Source: Erythrophleum ivorense (lineage: Eukaryota; Streptophyta; Magnoliopsida; Fabales; Fabaceae). From it: a stretch of DNA of 64,000 nucleotides. Position numbers and translations under genes: made by a program. This document shows, piece by piece, positions 1 to 12,876 of the stretch. The stretch covers positions 11,266,556-11,330,555 of the forward strand of contig JAIUCV010000001.1 in the NCBI GenBank assembly GCA_026724425.1, written 5' to 3'. The stretch's first letter is position 1; the number at the start of each line of letters is the position of its first letter. The notes under the pieces were generated by a model. The model saw only the letters and a program-made list of their open reading frames with translations. It ran no database searches and was not told where the DNA came from.

Positions 1-65
1 TGTTCCATACTCTTGTATTTTAGAATTTTTTAAGAAAAAATTATAATGAAAAAATTTAAATTAAA

Positions 66-237
66 AACATTTATATTAAAAGATAGTAAAATTTAAAAAT
101 TATTTTTAAAATTTAAAAATTAAAATTTTTAATTGCATAAAAAATTACAATTAAGAATTCTAAATTAAAATTTTTTAAAACTTTTGAGTCATTTAAAATA
201 ATTTTAAAATTTAAAATTTTTTTAATATAAATATCTT
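66..237. repeat. AT-rich palindromic MITE-like repeat, copy 1
   Basis: The two ends of this roughly 170 bp AT-rich block are inverted copies of each other: the left end reads like the reverse complement of the right end around the string AATATAAATAT. A close relative lies at 5136-5303. Palindromic structure plus a second copy suggests a small MITE. No target duplication could be fixed in such low-complexity sequence. Confidence 0.45.
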
Positions 238-3200
238 AAATTTGGAATCTCAATTATAATTTTCACGATTTTTAATATTTAACACTATGTGTTTAGTCGG
301 GGATGGAATTTCTCGTTCTGTTTAAATGATTGCGTTTTTCTTTTTCCATGTTATACGTTTCCGTTCTTCACGTAGCTTCTTGTTCAGTTTGTTTAAAAGA
401 GTCTCTTCTGCTTAATTATTAAAATGGAAAAAAAGTTACTTATTTTACGCAAAGTGTGTTTTTAAGCTTTGACTTTTGAGATGGGTTTGATTAAGACATG
501 AAAAAATAATGTTATTTTTAAGTGACCATAAAGTTTGATGTTCTAATTTTGAAGCAGAAAGGAGCAATTTAATTTTTTAAAAAAATTTAAAATTAAAATT
601 ATAAAATTATCCAACTTTATTCTTTCATAAAATGTATACCATTTAATTACCTAAACTTTTTAATTCTTTGAAACCAAAATATTTATTAAAAATTTACAAT
701 AATTAATTGATAAAAAATTTTCAGTCAAAATTTTTACTATACTTTTTCATATACATTATATATAAATGAATTGAATATTTCATATATAATTTTTTTATTT
801 AATAATTTTTATATTTTAATTTAATTCTATAAAATAAAAATTAAATTAAATTAACATAATATTATTTTACTAATTTTTCATCCAAAATACATAATTAATT
901 AACCCCAAAAAACTTTTAGTCCATCAATAAAAACAGTAAACAATTTTAAAATAGATGTTTGCTTTAGAATTATATTATATTACCCTTCATTTTTTTTTAA
1001 TCTACAACTTTTTTGGTAAAATCTTACACTCCTTACAGTTGTAAAAATATATCATTGAGTAGTGAGATAATATAACGACTTTTTTCCCCGAAGAAGTTTT
1101 CAAAGTCACAAACCCAGCTAGCTTGAAATTAATTAATTTTATAATAACAAGAACATGCTTCTTAGAATATAAAATATGGAAGACTTGTGGGATTGCCTAG
1201 CTGTTAATCATAATTTTTTTATGTGTGACCGCGTTAGAGTTGGGATTATTAATCAATATTTTAATTCATTATATACTTTTATAATTAACTATCAAAATAC
1301 CCCTTCATGGTCTAAGGGAATTAATTTTTTGTTCTTTTTTAATTGTATTTTAAATATTAAACATTCTATTTTAGTCATTCAAAAACTTTCTTCGTTTTAA
1401 AATAACTTCCACGTTATATGTGATATGATGAAATAGATAGTGTAGTTGATTAATGCTTATGTAATCATCAAAGCACTGCATGAGCATTCATGAAAAATAC
1501 AAACCACGTACTTTAAAACATAAATAGAACATAAATAATGTTACATGCTTAGGTTTGATTATTCGTCTTTTTGATGATTTGTGAACAAGTTTAATACACG
1601 TGTCATTTTAAAACATAAATAATACTTAAAAAAACTAAAATAAGTTACATAATTTTTAAGGAATTAAGTTGAGAGAAAGTATGCTCAAAAAATCAATTCA
1701 CTCAACTAGTAACTATATGGTGGATAATAATTTAGACTGAAGATATTATAAATTCAGGTCTATCATGAATTGTAATTATGACATAATAAATTATTAAATA
1801 TAAAATAATTATTGTATCATAATTAAGATTTATGACAAATGCAAATTAATAAAATCATCACAATAATTTAATGTGCACCTTCTTTTTAAAATTGAACAAC
1901 AAAAAATTGCTTAATCTCATCCTTACAAATAAAGTTGCATAAATTCTAAACTAGACTAAGTACTGGTTTAGCTTAGTATTTTACTTAATTTTTGATAAAA
2001 TTTACAAAATAACTCACAAAAAATAAAATCTTTATAAAATTATATGTTGTCACTGAAAAAATTATAATTTTCATATTAGTCCCTAAAAAATATTTTTTTT
2101 AATTAATAAAACTATACTAGATTGAACTAGCTAACAAGACTTGCCTGAACTATAAAATATTTTTTTAATTTAATCCAACTTGTCCTTATATGACTGACTC
2201 GAACTAAGCTTGATCAACTTGAACATGATTGTGTTCCCCCTTTGACACAAAGACATACACTCAATGTTTGCGAAGAGTAGAGTTTTTCGGTGTGACTCTT
2301 CTTGTACACCCAAAAAAAAAAAAAAACTTGGAAAACGATGTCCCCATCCCTTTTGTTTATAAGTATGTTGTCAAAAAAACCATAACATCAATCATAAATC
2401 CTCAAAGCCAAGTTTATGGTTTGTTGAGCTGACCTATAAACAATCATCCACCACTGTGCACACGTTTTTTTTCCTTTGCAATCTGCTTCTTGCTAATTAA
2501 TATATATTTTTTAATCTCATATACAAGAAATAAATAAATAATTTATAAAAATTAAGATAATTAGTTAAAAATAATTTATTTTTTTAATTTTATCTCAAAA
2601 AAAAATTATTTTTTAAGAATGTCTTTATTTAATGTATGTAATTTTTTTTTGAAAATAAATAACAAATATTACTCATAATTTAAAAGATTCATTTAATAGA
2701 AGATATAATTAAAATACTAGATATTAGTAGTTTGTTTTTTATATTTTAGACCAAATCAAGTTTAAAAAAAAATTTTTATATATGAGACAAGGGGAAGTAT
2801 TTTTTTAAAATTATTAAAAATTTTAAATTAAAAAATAAATTACCTAATCCTCTCCACTCCATGTATTATATGGTCAAGAAAGTTTAAGTGATCAAAAATA
2901 TTCATGTACAATGTGCACGTATTATATTAATACTTACTTAAAGAAAAATAGAGGATCTTAATCCTGCGTATAATTTTTATTCTTGACCTTTTACTCAAAT
3001 TTTGATATCATCTAAAATTTAATTTAGCCTGATATAATTATCAACGTTTTAATAAAACTTTGGTATTATTCTTTTTCTTTTCTCTAGCTCCATTAATAGA
3101 TATCTCCCATGTATCTCTGACGTGGTTGAATGAATGGAATAAAGCTTTCATAATATTTTTTAAATGGTTTTAATTAAGTGTGTGTATAGAATTCAGTTTC

Positions 3201-5135
3201 TCTCCGGTCCAAGTTCTCTCTAATCCGTCTTGTCCAAAGACTAAAGCCTCTTTGTATTTTCTTAAATTTAAAAAGCCAAACAAAAAAAAAGTCAATTACA
3301 CTAGCTACATAACTGGATAGAGAAAAATAACAGAGAGAAGTCACATGCGTGTGTATATGTGATATATATATATATATATATATATATTGTTTTATAAAAG
3401 TTTCATTTAAATCCTTTATTTATATTGTGTAATTATTATTATTTTCAAACAAATGACGTGTCAATTTCATGAGATGTCACTTTAGTTAAAGGATAATTAA
3501 AGTGGCACCTCATGAAAGTGACTTAACAGTTGCGGAAAGATAGTTACAAGACACATGAATGGGACCATTTCACGAAAGAAGTAAACAAAAATAAACATGG
3601 ACTAAGTCAAAATATGAGTAAATTATATGTTTTTTTTAATTGTACTGAAATAATATAATTTTTTTGTTTTGAAAATATATGGAATCTTTTTTTAAATAAA
3701 AAATTATTTTATATTTTAGTTTAATTTTTATTTTTTTAATCAAAATACCCTTCATTTATTTTGTTTAGTTTAAAAAATGTATTTAGGTTAATAAAAAATA
3801 TTTTAGTTAAAAAATTTAAAATTAAATTAAAGTATATGATAACATTTTGTTTCAAAAGATGTTTGTATATATTTTGAAAATACATACTTTTTTTTTTGAA
3901 ATTTCAACAAAATTTAAAAGAAATTTGTATAATCAACTCTCAAAATATTTATAAAATAATAAGTATTAGTATAAAACGTTTAAAAAAAATACATAAAGAA
4001 TTAACATGAAACCATTTTAAAACAAACGATCCTTTATTCAGTTTATTTGGTTTCGGAGGAGACATGTAGAATATACATATGTCAATAGAGTTAACAAAAA
4101 TAAGAAAAATCATAATATTGAACATTTCCTGAAACATTAATTATAAACAATATTAGACTAAATTAAATTTTCAGGTAAGTTAAACCTTAAAAACAAAAAG
4201 CGTACTTGAGTGAAAAGTGAGAGAAGTAACTAATTACCATTAAATTACAAATCATTGGTCTAGATTAATACAAAAATTACTATAAATACATAATAATATT
4301 TTCTTTGATTTTTGCATCAATAATTTTTGCATAAATTTTTATCATTAACTTGTGATCTAACAATAATTAATTAATCTTAAAATATCTTACTTAAGATTAT
4401 TTTTCTCACTTGATATATTTTATACACACATGTATGTGTGTGTATATATATATAATTTCTTAACTTCTAAATTAAATTTTTTCTTCAAATTATTTAAAAA
4501 CTTATTCAACAAAAGTTTAAATTCTAGATTTTTAAAACTTAAAACTAAGGTTAGCTGGCTATTGTCCCTCTTATTATTATAATTTTTGATTTTTCTTATA
4601 ATTAGAGAGTAAACATTGATTTAACTGGCACTAGAGAAACTATACAGTTTTTTAAAATGAACTAATTGATAAATATAACTCAAATTAAAACACATTACTA
4701 AATTTCTTGTTGAGCAAACTAAAGTGTAAATATATAATTAAACATTTTCATTATTATTCTTGCATTTGGGATACTAAAGAACAAGGGATATGTATTTTTT
4801 AATTAAAATAAATACAAAATGGAAAGTTATATGTAAAAGTAAAAACTTTGGACAAAATGACACAAATATTTTTTTAAAATATAGCTTACTGAAATAATAC
4901 AATTTTAGTTACATATTATTATTGATTAATTTTCTACCCCATTAGTATTTCATTATTATAACATACAAACTAGGGTCACAAAGTTGTTTTACCAACTCAA
5001 CTACAAATGAATATCTTTCTTTCTTTTTGGTAAAACAAAATGAAATTTTCCTTTTTAAAGTTGTTAGTACGAGTCACACTCAACCAATACAGTCCTAATA
5101 AAAATAAGAAAAAATTAGAGTTAGGGCTAAAGTTT
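238..5135. other. Gene-free AT-rich intergenic DNA
   Basis: I see no exon-like reading frame, RNA gene or recognisable transposon protein. The stretch is dominated by poly-A/T runs. It has a (TA)n microsatellite at about 3362-3389. The short open frames are ordinary chance ORFs with no codon or domain signal. Confidence 0.6.
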
Positions 5136-5303
5136 AAAATATTTATATAAAAGTATTTTAAATTTTAAAATTATTTTAAAAGATTTTAGAATTAAAATTT
5201 TTAACTTAAAATCTTAAACTGTAATTTTTTTATAATTTAATTTTTTTGTTATTAGATTCTTTAAAATAATTTTAAAATTTAAAATTTTTTAATATAAATA
5301 TTT
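5136..5303. repeat. AT-rich palindromic MITE-like repeat, copy 2
   Basis: This block has the same palindromic AT-rich layout as 66-237. Both ends carry AAAATATTTATAT-like sequence in inverted orientation, with a shared TTTTAAAATTATTTTAAA core. Two copies 5 kb apart support a mobile repeat rather than simple low complexity. Confidence 0.45.
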
Positions 5304-6462
5304 TCAACTAAAACTTACCTACTATAATTTTGATTTAAATAGACCTTACAAGCCTGGCCCTCTTCATGGATGACTCAAGGCCCGTTTGGACCAGGCCTTC
5401 GGGCTGAAGAACTTGGGCTCCACTGGGCCATGTTATTATTCTGTATGGAAATATCGAATGAAAGGTCTAAATGCTTTTATATGGAAAAAAAAAAAAAACA
5501 GAAGGTGGCGTTTTTATTATTTGTATTTAGTTGATTTAACCTTTTGTTTTTGTAACTTTATGGTGCTATTTAAACAATATGCTCCTGACCGTTGTTAAGT
5601 CTTTTAATCTGAGGATTAATTTTACTGAATCGAATCTGTCACTCCATTCATAGAGAGCGCCATCCATCCTGAGGAATAATCTTATAGCATTATTGTTAAG
5701 CTTCAACTTTGAATATATCTTACTATGTTTACGTTTGTATCGTTATTTATCCTACCTTAGATTATTAACACTCTTTTTATCATACTATTAATGATAGTTT
5801 TTTTTTCTGCATCTTATATGTTCAATTACTCAGGGTTTTATTTACAAATTTCATTGCTATATTCCATTTACAGTACATATTTGATTCACTGAAATTGATG
5901 TGTGTATTTCATCAAGAGTTCAATCTTTATTTTTATCTTTGAAAAAAAATAACTATAAGAACAGCTTGTATTTCAAAATTAAAGGGAGCAGAAGGTGAAC
6001 TGCAATTTCATGGCTCAAATATATAAATTTTGAGTAAATTAATGATTCAGTTATTAACAAATTATTCTCTTCTTATTTTAGTCATTTAGAGATAAAGTTT
6101 TTTAATTCAATCTTTCAAACTTTGTTTTAATTAAAATAATCTCTTCAAGGATCATTTGAGATTCTATGATACACTGAAGTTTGAGATATAGAATAAGTTG
6201 ATATTATTAGTTAATATAATTTTATTTTTAACTAACAAAGGAATCATTTAACAAAAATTAAAAACTAAATTGAAAGACATTATTTTTAAGAATCAAATTA
6301 AGGAAAAATAATTTTTTCAGTTTTAAATTAAATAATTTATTTTTATAAAACTAAATTAAAAAAGTAATATTTTATATATTAAATTATTAATTTTCTAAAA
6401 ATTTTCTGTCTAACCCGACCCTCATTAAGGATCGATCCAGAAAACCCTAACTCACAACTGTA
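5304..6462. other. Intergenic stretch, nothing recognised
   Basis: Moderately AT-rich sequence without a supported gene. A short GC-richer patch near 5350-5430 contains several GGCC-type words but no coherent reading frame or known motif. Confidence 0.5.
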
Positions 6463-7657
6463 ATGTTTCTTATGTGTCCAGCTTCTTTACATTCAACGTA
6501 GGGAAATAACAAAATCCCATCCATGCGCACGATCGAAGAGTTGAGATAAGGTCAGGCGTCTCACTTACTCAAAATGCAACATTTCATCTAAATGAAACGT
6601 TGCATTGCAACAAAAGAGTTTTAAATATAAGCTGAAGCGGAATCTTGGCTGTACAACCCTTTAGCCATTGAGATTGCGACACGTGTCTGGCCCTCCGCCC
6701 TAAACATTGCGTTTTTGGTACGTTCTCTCCATTATGAAGCTGAGCAAAGTTGTGTCTATGTTTCACAAAGAGGTTGCTGTGTTTTGCTGTTATGGGTGCT
6801 TTGTTCCATCAACTTCAAACCCACAAAGTTTTGGCATCATTTTTGTTGCCTGAGCTCTATCAACATTCTTCACACCCATGAAGGTCTGGACTTTCCTTGC
6901 ATTTTTGTTGTTTGGGTTAACTGGTCCATCAACTTTCTTCTTCTTCTCTATGGCATTTTTTTCAAATGTTGAAGGCAACTATATTTTCACAAAGCTTGTT
7001 GCCTGGGTCATAGCTTGTTCTCTCTACCATTTCCACGAAGCTTCTTTTCTGTGTGTTCAAGAAGCTTGTTCTTTCCTTCATATTTTCTTCTCTCTGCCAA
7101 TCCATCTTACGCTATTAGAGACCCACACCATGAGATAAAAGCTAATGAAACTAGGACTCAATAAGTCTACTCAGTTTAAATATCTTTCAGAAGCCTCTGT
7201 GGTTAAAGTTTTGTCATGCTGCTACTTACTGTTCATTATGCTGATGCAGGTCAACTGAAGATGTTCGGGCACTAAACCTAACTCAGAGTTCTATGTCCCC
7301 AAGCAGATAACAATTTCATTGCACCATCTACCTGAATCGTGGAAAGAAGACATGATTTTGCTTCAGTTGCATGATGGAGAGAATGTACCAAAAACATAGC
7401 GTTTGAAGTGAAAGGCTAGACACGTGTTTCAAACTCAACAGTTGGAGGATTGGATGGCCATGATTCGGCTTCATATTATGTCTAAAAACATTTTGTCAAA
7501 ATGTAGCATAGCATTTCATTTAGATGAAATACTGTGTTTTGAGTAAGTGGAACGCGTGGCCTCGCCTCAGCTTTTCCATCGCATGAATAGACAGATTTCA
7601 AGGACGGGATTCTACCACTCCCTGCGTTGAATGCAGAGACTAGACACATTTCTTATG
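6463..7657. mobile_element. Non-autonomous DNA transposon with ~300 bp inverted arms
   Basis: The left arm (about 6463-6762) and the right arm (about 7345-7657) are inverted, diverged copies. Both contain TTACTCAAAA followed by a TTTCATCTAAATGAAA palindrome, an ACACGTGTC word, and a TTTTTGGTAC(A/G)TTCTCTCCAT string. The ~580 bp centre has no transposase-like reading frame and contains repeated AAGCTTGTTCTTTC-like words. Long inverted arms around an unrelated centre resemble non-autonomous Mutator-like elements. That class assignment is inference, because no clear 9-bp target duplication was found. Confidence 0.6.
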
Positions 7658-8987
7658 CGAAGGGCTAAGCATATTTAAACTTTCTAAATTGACATAACGA
7701 ATTCAGCAGGGTAGAGGAACTCATGGGTTGGCAATTTTCTTTTCTAAAAAGCTAAGAAACAACGTAAGTTTTGACAAGTTATTTTTATTTTTATTTTTAT
7801 TTATTCTTAGTTCAGGGTTTAGAGTTGTTTTAACGAATATATGACTAAGTGTATTATCATACTTTTAATTCATATCTATCCTCAATTTTTTGGGATTAGG
7901 TTGTAAAAAATGCCTTTGTGAATCTCCAAGTCTTGAAATGTGGCCCTTAGTCTTAATGTTCATCATCTATCTTTATCCAAACTGACAGAATGGCTTAGTT
8001 CGGGTTCACACACCACTTGAATATAATACGAAAAAAGAAAAAAAGAAAAAAATTATAGTTCAAAAATATGATTATTACATTTGCAAGAGTATTTTTTTAA
8101 TTACAAATCTATAATTAGTGAAATTTGTTGATATTGAAGTGGTTAATCGATCAAAATAGTTAGTTTTAAATGTGGATAGTACGTTATGAATATATTTCTA
8201 ATAGAATATGCACACTTCATAAATCAATAACATTTTTAATAGTTAATTTTTTAACAATTTTCTGTTATTCAAAAGATAAATGGATAAATAATTGTTTTAA
8301 AAAAATATCTATATTATGCACATTTTTCTACCATTAATCATTTGTAAAGTCATAACTTATTATATTATACAAGTATAAAAATATTTGAGTCAAAATAAAT
8401 GTAATTATATCTTATTCTTAATTATAAAAAAATATAATACATATTTTATTTTAAGAAAGTGAAATATAATTTTTAAAATAAAAAAGATTATGTAATTTAA
8501 AAATTTTTAGAAGGATAATTTACGCCAAATAAATTTGAAAAAAAAATGATAGAGCCTACAATCAGCATATGCCGGACCAGTATTTGTGATGGCACCAGCG
8601 CTTACAGTGACCTTCATTGAACGGCATCGTCTTTGCGAAGCTCAACAAGGTGATCTTCGACCACTAGCGAAGGTGTCCAGAAATGCGGCCTTGGTGCTGT
8701 CGGTTGCTGTTTCTTTCTCAGGCGAAAAAGCCTAGGTGAACTTCTGTTTTCCCTCCGGTCACCACTTCTCGCAATCATATATTTTTTGTAATTTCGAAGT
8801 TTGTGCTGCTTCAGGTTTTAGGGAATTGCAATTCGATTAACTTATGCTGGAAAATTCCCACTGATTTTCCCTTTTCTGGAACTCTGTTTAAACTTTATCA
8901 CATACTTAAGTGGTTATTGCCTCTTCTCTTTTTGTTCTCTATCTTTCTTTCAGATCCAATTTGCATTGTTGCACCTGTTTTACAACC
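7658..8987. other. Intergenic stretch with a GC-richer patch, no supported gene
   Basis: The first 850 bases are AT-rich and empty. From about 8570 the sequence becomes less AT-rich and has an open 48-codon frame (8589-8735), then pyrimidine-rich intron-like sequence up to the hAT insertion at about 8990. The patch could be an exon relic of a gene interrupted by that transposon, but I recognise no protein family. Confidence 0.35.
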
Positions 8988-9220
8988 TTAGAAGCACCGG
9001 TACGCAAAAATGGCCCCCGTAACCGTATCGAATACCTATCCGGTACAGATACGCGTACCGTACGGGTACAAACGTATCCCGTACATTTCGTTTTCATCCG
9101 TACGTTCCCGAAACGTTTTGAAACGGTTGAGAAACGGCTCCAATACGGCTGAGAAACGGCTCCGAAACGCCTGAGATTAAACGCATTCGTTTCACTCATC
9201 CAGCTTCACTTCCCCTCGCG

Positions 9221-9440
9221 ATTCTTGCTGCGTCGTCTCAGTCTGAAGCTCGATTCCTATCGCTGCATCTCGCGTGCGTCGTCTTCTCCTGCCGTCTCCT
9301 CCTTCCGTTGTCTGCGTCTCGCTGTGCGTCGTCTTCTCCGGCCTTCTCGCGTGGATTCTTGCTGCGTCGTCTCACTCGTCTAAAGCTCGATTCCTGCCGC
9401 TGCATTTCGCTGTGCGTCGTCTTCTCCGGCCGTCTCCTCC
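9221..9440 (+). repeat. GC/CpG-rich imperfect tandem repeat in the hAT leader, ~134 bp period
   Basis: A block beginning ATTCTTGCTGCGTCGTCTCA at 9221 recurs at 9355. The two units share the phrases AAGCTCGATTCCT, CGCTGCAT and GTGCGTCGTCTTCTCC. The region is strikingly CpG- and pyrimidine-rich compared with the AT-rich surroundings. It lies between the left terminal repeat and the transposase start, so it probably forms the promoter or 5' untranslated leader of the element. Confidence 0.6.
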
Positions 9441-10306
9441 TTCTGTCAGGTGCGTCTTCTCCAGCTGTGAGGTCTGCGATTTCGTTTTGTTGCTTTGTGT
9501 AGATCTGAGTTTTGATTCTGAGATTTTGTAATTTGTATGTTTATGTGACTGTGTTGAGTTCTGCCCTGCGACTTCGAGCTTCGAGTTGTCTGTCTGCTAG
9601 TTCTTATTTCAGTGATTTGGGTATTTGGATTATTGTTGCCTGCACTTCGAGTTGTTGCTACTTGCTAGTTATTATTTCAGTGATTTGGGTCTGCTAGTTA
9701 TTATTTCAGTAAAATTGGGTGAAGGCTTATGAAATTAGGATGACATTCTGAAAAACTTAAAGAGTTAAAAGTCTTAGATAAGCAATGCGAGAAAGTTTCT
9801 GGATTTTAGAATTCAAGAAGTAAATTTTCAATGATGGAAAGGGGAAACAACTTGAAATGCCTACTGATTTTTAAATTGATTTTTCAAATGCATTGTGGTT
9901 GTCTTTGAGTCTGAGTCTGATTTTATTGTTTTGGTAGAATTTTCATTCAAACAAACTGGTCAGCTTTCCAATAAGAATGTAAACAAATATTGGAGGCACT
10001 TATTGCTCCAAAAACAAAGCTCCAAAATACGATTTCATTCATTGCTTTGTTAGTGTATTTTTTACTGGAGGCACACATGCAAGGCTGAAGCAGCCTTGCA
10101 TATAGAGTTATAAGGACTATGATATTCTTGTCTATTTATTCCTTTTCAATTTAAGGAGCTTGACATTATTAATTGAAGAAGTTGAAAGTCAATTTTAGTT
10201 TTCAGAAAGGGAAAGTTTTACACCCCCTGCCTGGCTCATTTAACTTATTTATCTGAAATACAGCTGGATTTTTCATAAATGATATTACTTTTCTATTATA
10301 GGTATC

Positions 10307-12602
10307 ATGGCAACTGGAAGTTCTAGTTCTGCTAGTAATCCTAGGTCCACTGCTTCTGCTGAATATTGTTCTAGTAATATTCTCCAAAAAGAAGGCACTC
10401 CTTTGTGGGCTTATGTAACTTTAATTGTTAGAAGTAGAGAAGGAGAAACTGCTAATCCTAGTGGAAATAAACATTGGAAGTGTAATTATTGTAACCGTGA
10501 ATTTCAAAGATCTTATTCTAGAGTTAAGTGGCATTTGTTGAGGGTATCTGGTAAAGGAATTTCTATGTGTCCCAAAGTCGATACTCATTGTTTAGCAGAG
10601 ATGAAAAATTTGCAAGAGGAGGCTGAGAATAGATCAAAACCAAAAGAAGTTCCATTACCACCACCAGCTAGAAGTTTATCTCCTTTAGGTGTTCAAAGTG
10701 AGCACAATCAAGGGAAAAAGAGAGCAATTGGTGCTTTGGAAAAAGCCTTCAACCAAACAGCTAGGGAAAATTTATGTGCAGAAATTGCTAGAATGTTTTA
10801 TTCAGGTGGTTTATCCTTTAATTTGGCACGCAATCCATATTACATTAGCTCTTATCAATATGCTGCAAACAATATGATTTCTGGTTTTAAACCTCCTGGT
10901 TATAATGCACTAAGAGGTCCTTTGTTGCAGCAAGAAAGAACAAATGTTGAAAGATTGCTTGAGCTAATAAAAGGGACTTGGAGTGAGAAGGGAGTGAGTA
11001 TTGTAACAGATGGCTGAACTGATGTACAACGAAGGCCATTAATTAATTTTATGGCTGTATCTAATGGGGGTCTTATTTTTTTAAAGGCAATTGATGGGAC
11101 TAAAGAATACAAGGACAAATTCTACATAGCTGAGTTGATGAAGCAAGTAATTGAAGAGGTAAAACCTCAAAATGTGGTTCAAATTATTACTGACAATGCC
11201 CCTGTTTGTAAAGCTACTGGCAAGATTATTGAAGGTGAGTATCCTCACATATTTTGGACACCATGTGTTGTCCACACTCTCAATCTTGCTTTGAAAAATA
11301 TATGTGCAGCTAAAAACACTGATGCAAATGAATTAGTATATGAAGAATGTCATTGGATCACTCAAATCAGGGATGATGTAATTTTTCTCAAAACTTTCAT
11401 CATGAATCATTCCATGAGATTGGCCATTTTTAATGAATTTGTTCCTTTGAAATTGCTTGCCATTGTTGAGACTAGGTTTGCTTCAACTGTTGTGATGCTA
11501 AAGAGACTCAGACTCATTAAAATGTCTCTTTGCACAATGGTAATTAGTGAAGAATGGAATACATATAAAGAGGATGATGTTGGAAAGGCTAATACCATTA
11601 AAGAGTTGATTCTTGATGACTCTTGGTGGGATAAGATTAATTATATCCTCTCTTTCACAAAGCCTATTTATGACATGCTTAGATTTTGTGATACGGATAA
11701 ACCTTCACTTCACTTGATTTATGATATGTGAGATTCAATAATAGAACAAGTGAAAATATCAATATACAAGCATGAGAAAAAGGAACTTTCTGAGCATTCA
11801 AGATTTTATGAAGTTGTGTATGGAATTATAATTGATCGTTGGACAAAAAGTTGTACACCACTTCATTGCCTTGCTCATTCATTGAATCCTAAGTAATTTC
11901 TACTAATATTCCATACTTACATTGTTGATATTCTTTTCATATTTAATTTTATGCTAAACAAGTCTAATTCTCATTGTTTTTATTACATACTATATAGGTA
12001 TTACACTCCTCAATGGCTTGATGTAGCACCAAATAGAGTTCCTCCACATTTAGATGCTGAAATTTCAACCAAGAGGACCAAGTGCTTTAATATGTATTTT
12101 AAGGATCCTAGAGAGAGAAAATTAGTCCTTCAAGAATTTTCAATGTTTTGTGGAGCTTCAGATGCATATTCATTATTTGATTTGTTACAAGATAGGTGGA
12201 ATTTGGAGGCTAAAGATTGGTGGTTAAATTATGGTTCTTCAACCCTAATACTCCAACGGCTTGCATTAAAGCTTCTTCGTCAACCATGTTCATCATCTTG
12301 TTGTGAACGAAATTGGAGCACCTACTCTTTCATTCACTCACTCACTAAAAAGGAACAAATTGAATCCAAAAAGGGCTGAAGACTTGGTTTATGTTCATAC
12401 CAATCTTCGTCTTCTATCAAGAAAGAGTGAAAAGTATTCTAGTGGAGTGACTAGGATGTGGGATGTTAATGGAGATCATTGGGAGCCATTTGATGGGGCA
12501 GGAGGTCTTGAGGTTGCAAATTTATCTTTAGATGAACCGGATCTAGAACAAGAGCTTATTGGGAATGTTACTAATGTAGATGTAGATGAAGATGAAGATT
12601 AA
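10307..12602 (+). pseudogene. hAT transposase with BED zinc finger, DUF659 and dimerisation domain; broken by two stops and a 4-bp insertion
   Basis: The frame opens at ATG 10307, just after a TTATAG acceptor. An N-terminal BED-type finger (WKCNYC at about residues 57-62, with downstream His and Cys) binds DNA. It is followed by a DUF659 region (FKPPGYNALRGPLL, ending in TDG) and the RNase H-like core (IITDNAPVCKATG, then the CVVHTLNLALK segment). The C-terminal hAT dimerisation motif is at about 12270-12330 (CCERNWS). Two in-frame TGA codons (11015-11017 and 11729-11731) each sit where relatives have Trp. A CACT-type 4-bp duplication around 12334-12345 shifts the frame, and reading resumes through to TAA at 12602. 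An intron is predicted at 11893-11997 (GT...AG) and keeps the frame. Apart from these lesions the coding sequence is well preserved. It cuts and pastes the element; this copy should give no functional protein unless repaired or read through. Confidence 0.88.
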
Positions 12603-12876
12603 CTTGGATTGAAAATTTTATTATTAATGCTTGTATGGAATGTAACTTGTTATGGATATTTTACTTATATTTGTAATTTGTGATATTATTTATGCTATGG
12701 TAGCTTATTTATATTTTATTTTATTTTTTTAATGTCTTAGATTCTTGAATATATATATAATTATATATTATATATATATATATATTTTCGTACCCGTATC
12801 CTAAAATTTTAGAAATTGTCGTATCCCACGTATCGTGTCGTGTCGTACCCGATACGCGTACCCGTATCGGTGCTTC

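Larger units (their letters stand above)
8991..12876 (+). mobile_element. hAT-superfamily DNA transposon, almost complete (3.9 kb)
   Basis: Both ends carry the inverted terminal word GAAGCACCG (8991 on the plus strand; the reverse complement ends at 12876). About 100 bp inside each end lie dense arrays of CGTACCCGTATC-type words in opposing orientation, as expected for subterminal transposase-binding repeats. The interior holds a BED-finger/DUF659/hAT-dimerisation transposase (10307-12602). The flanks contain TTACAACC and TTACACCT, a possible degenerate 8-bp target duplication. A deleted relative sits at 30943-31846. The transposase is broken, so this copy is probably non-autonomous but young. 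Confidence 0.85.

Noticed and set aside
3362..3389. (TA)n run considered as a promoter TATA cluster
   Set aside because: It is one of many (TA)n microsatellites in this window and is not followed by any gene.
6715..7138. Overlapping Phe/Leu-rich frames of 85-86 codons on both strands
   Set aside because: They lie inside the centre and arm of an inverted-repeat element, show low-complexity composition, and overlap each other.
8589..8735. 48-codon frame beginning MAPALTVTF before the hAT
   Set aside because: No recognised family and no supporting downstream exon; kept only as a note in the intergenic entry.
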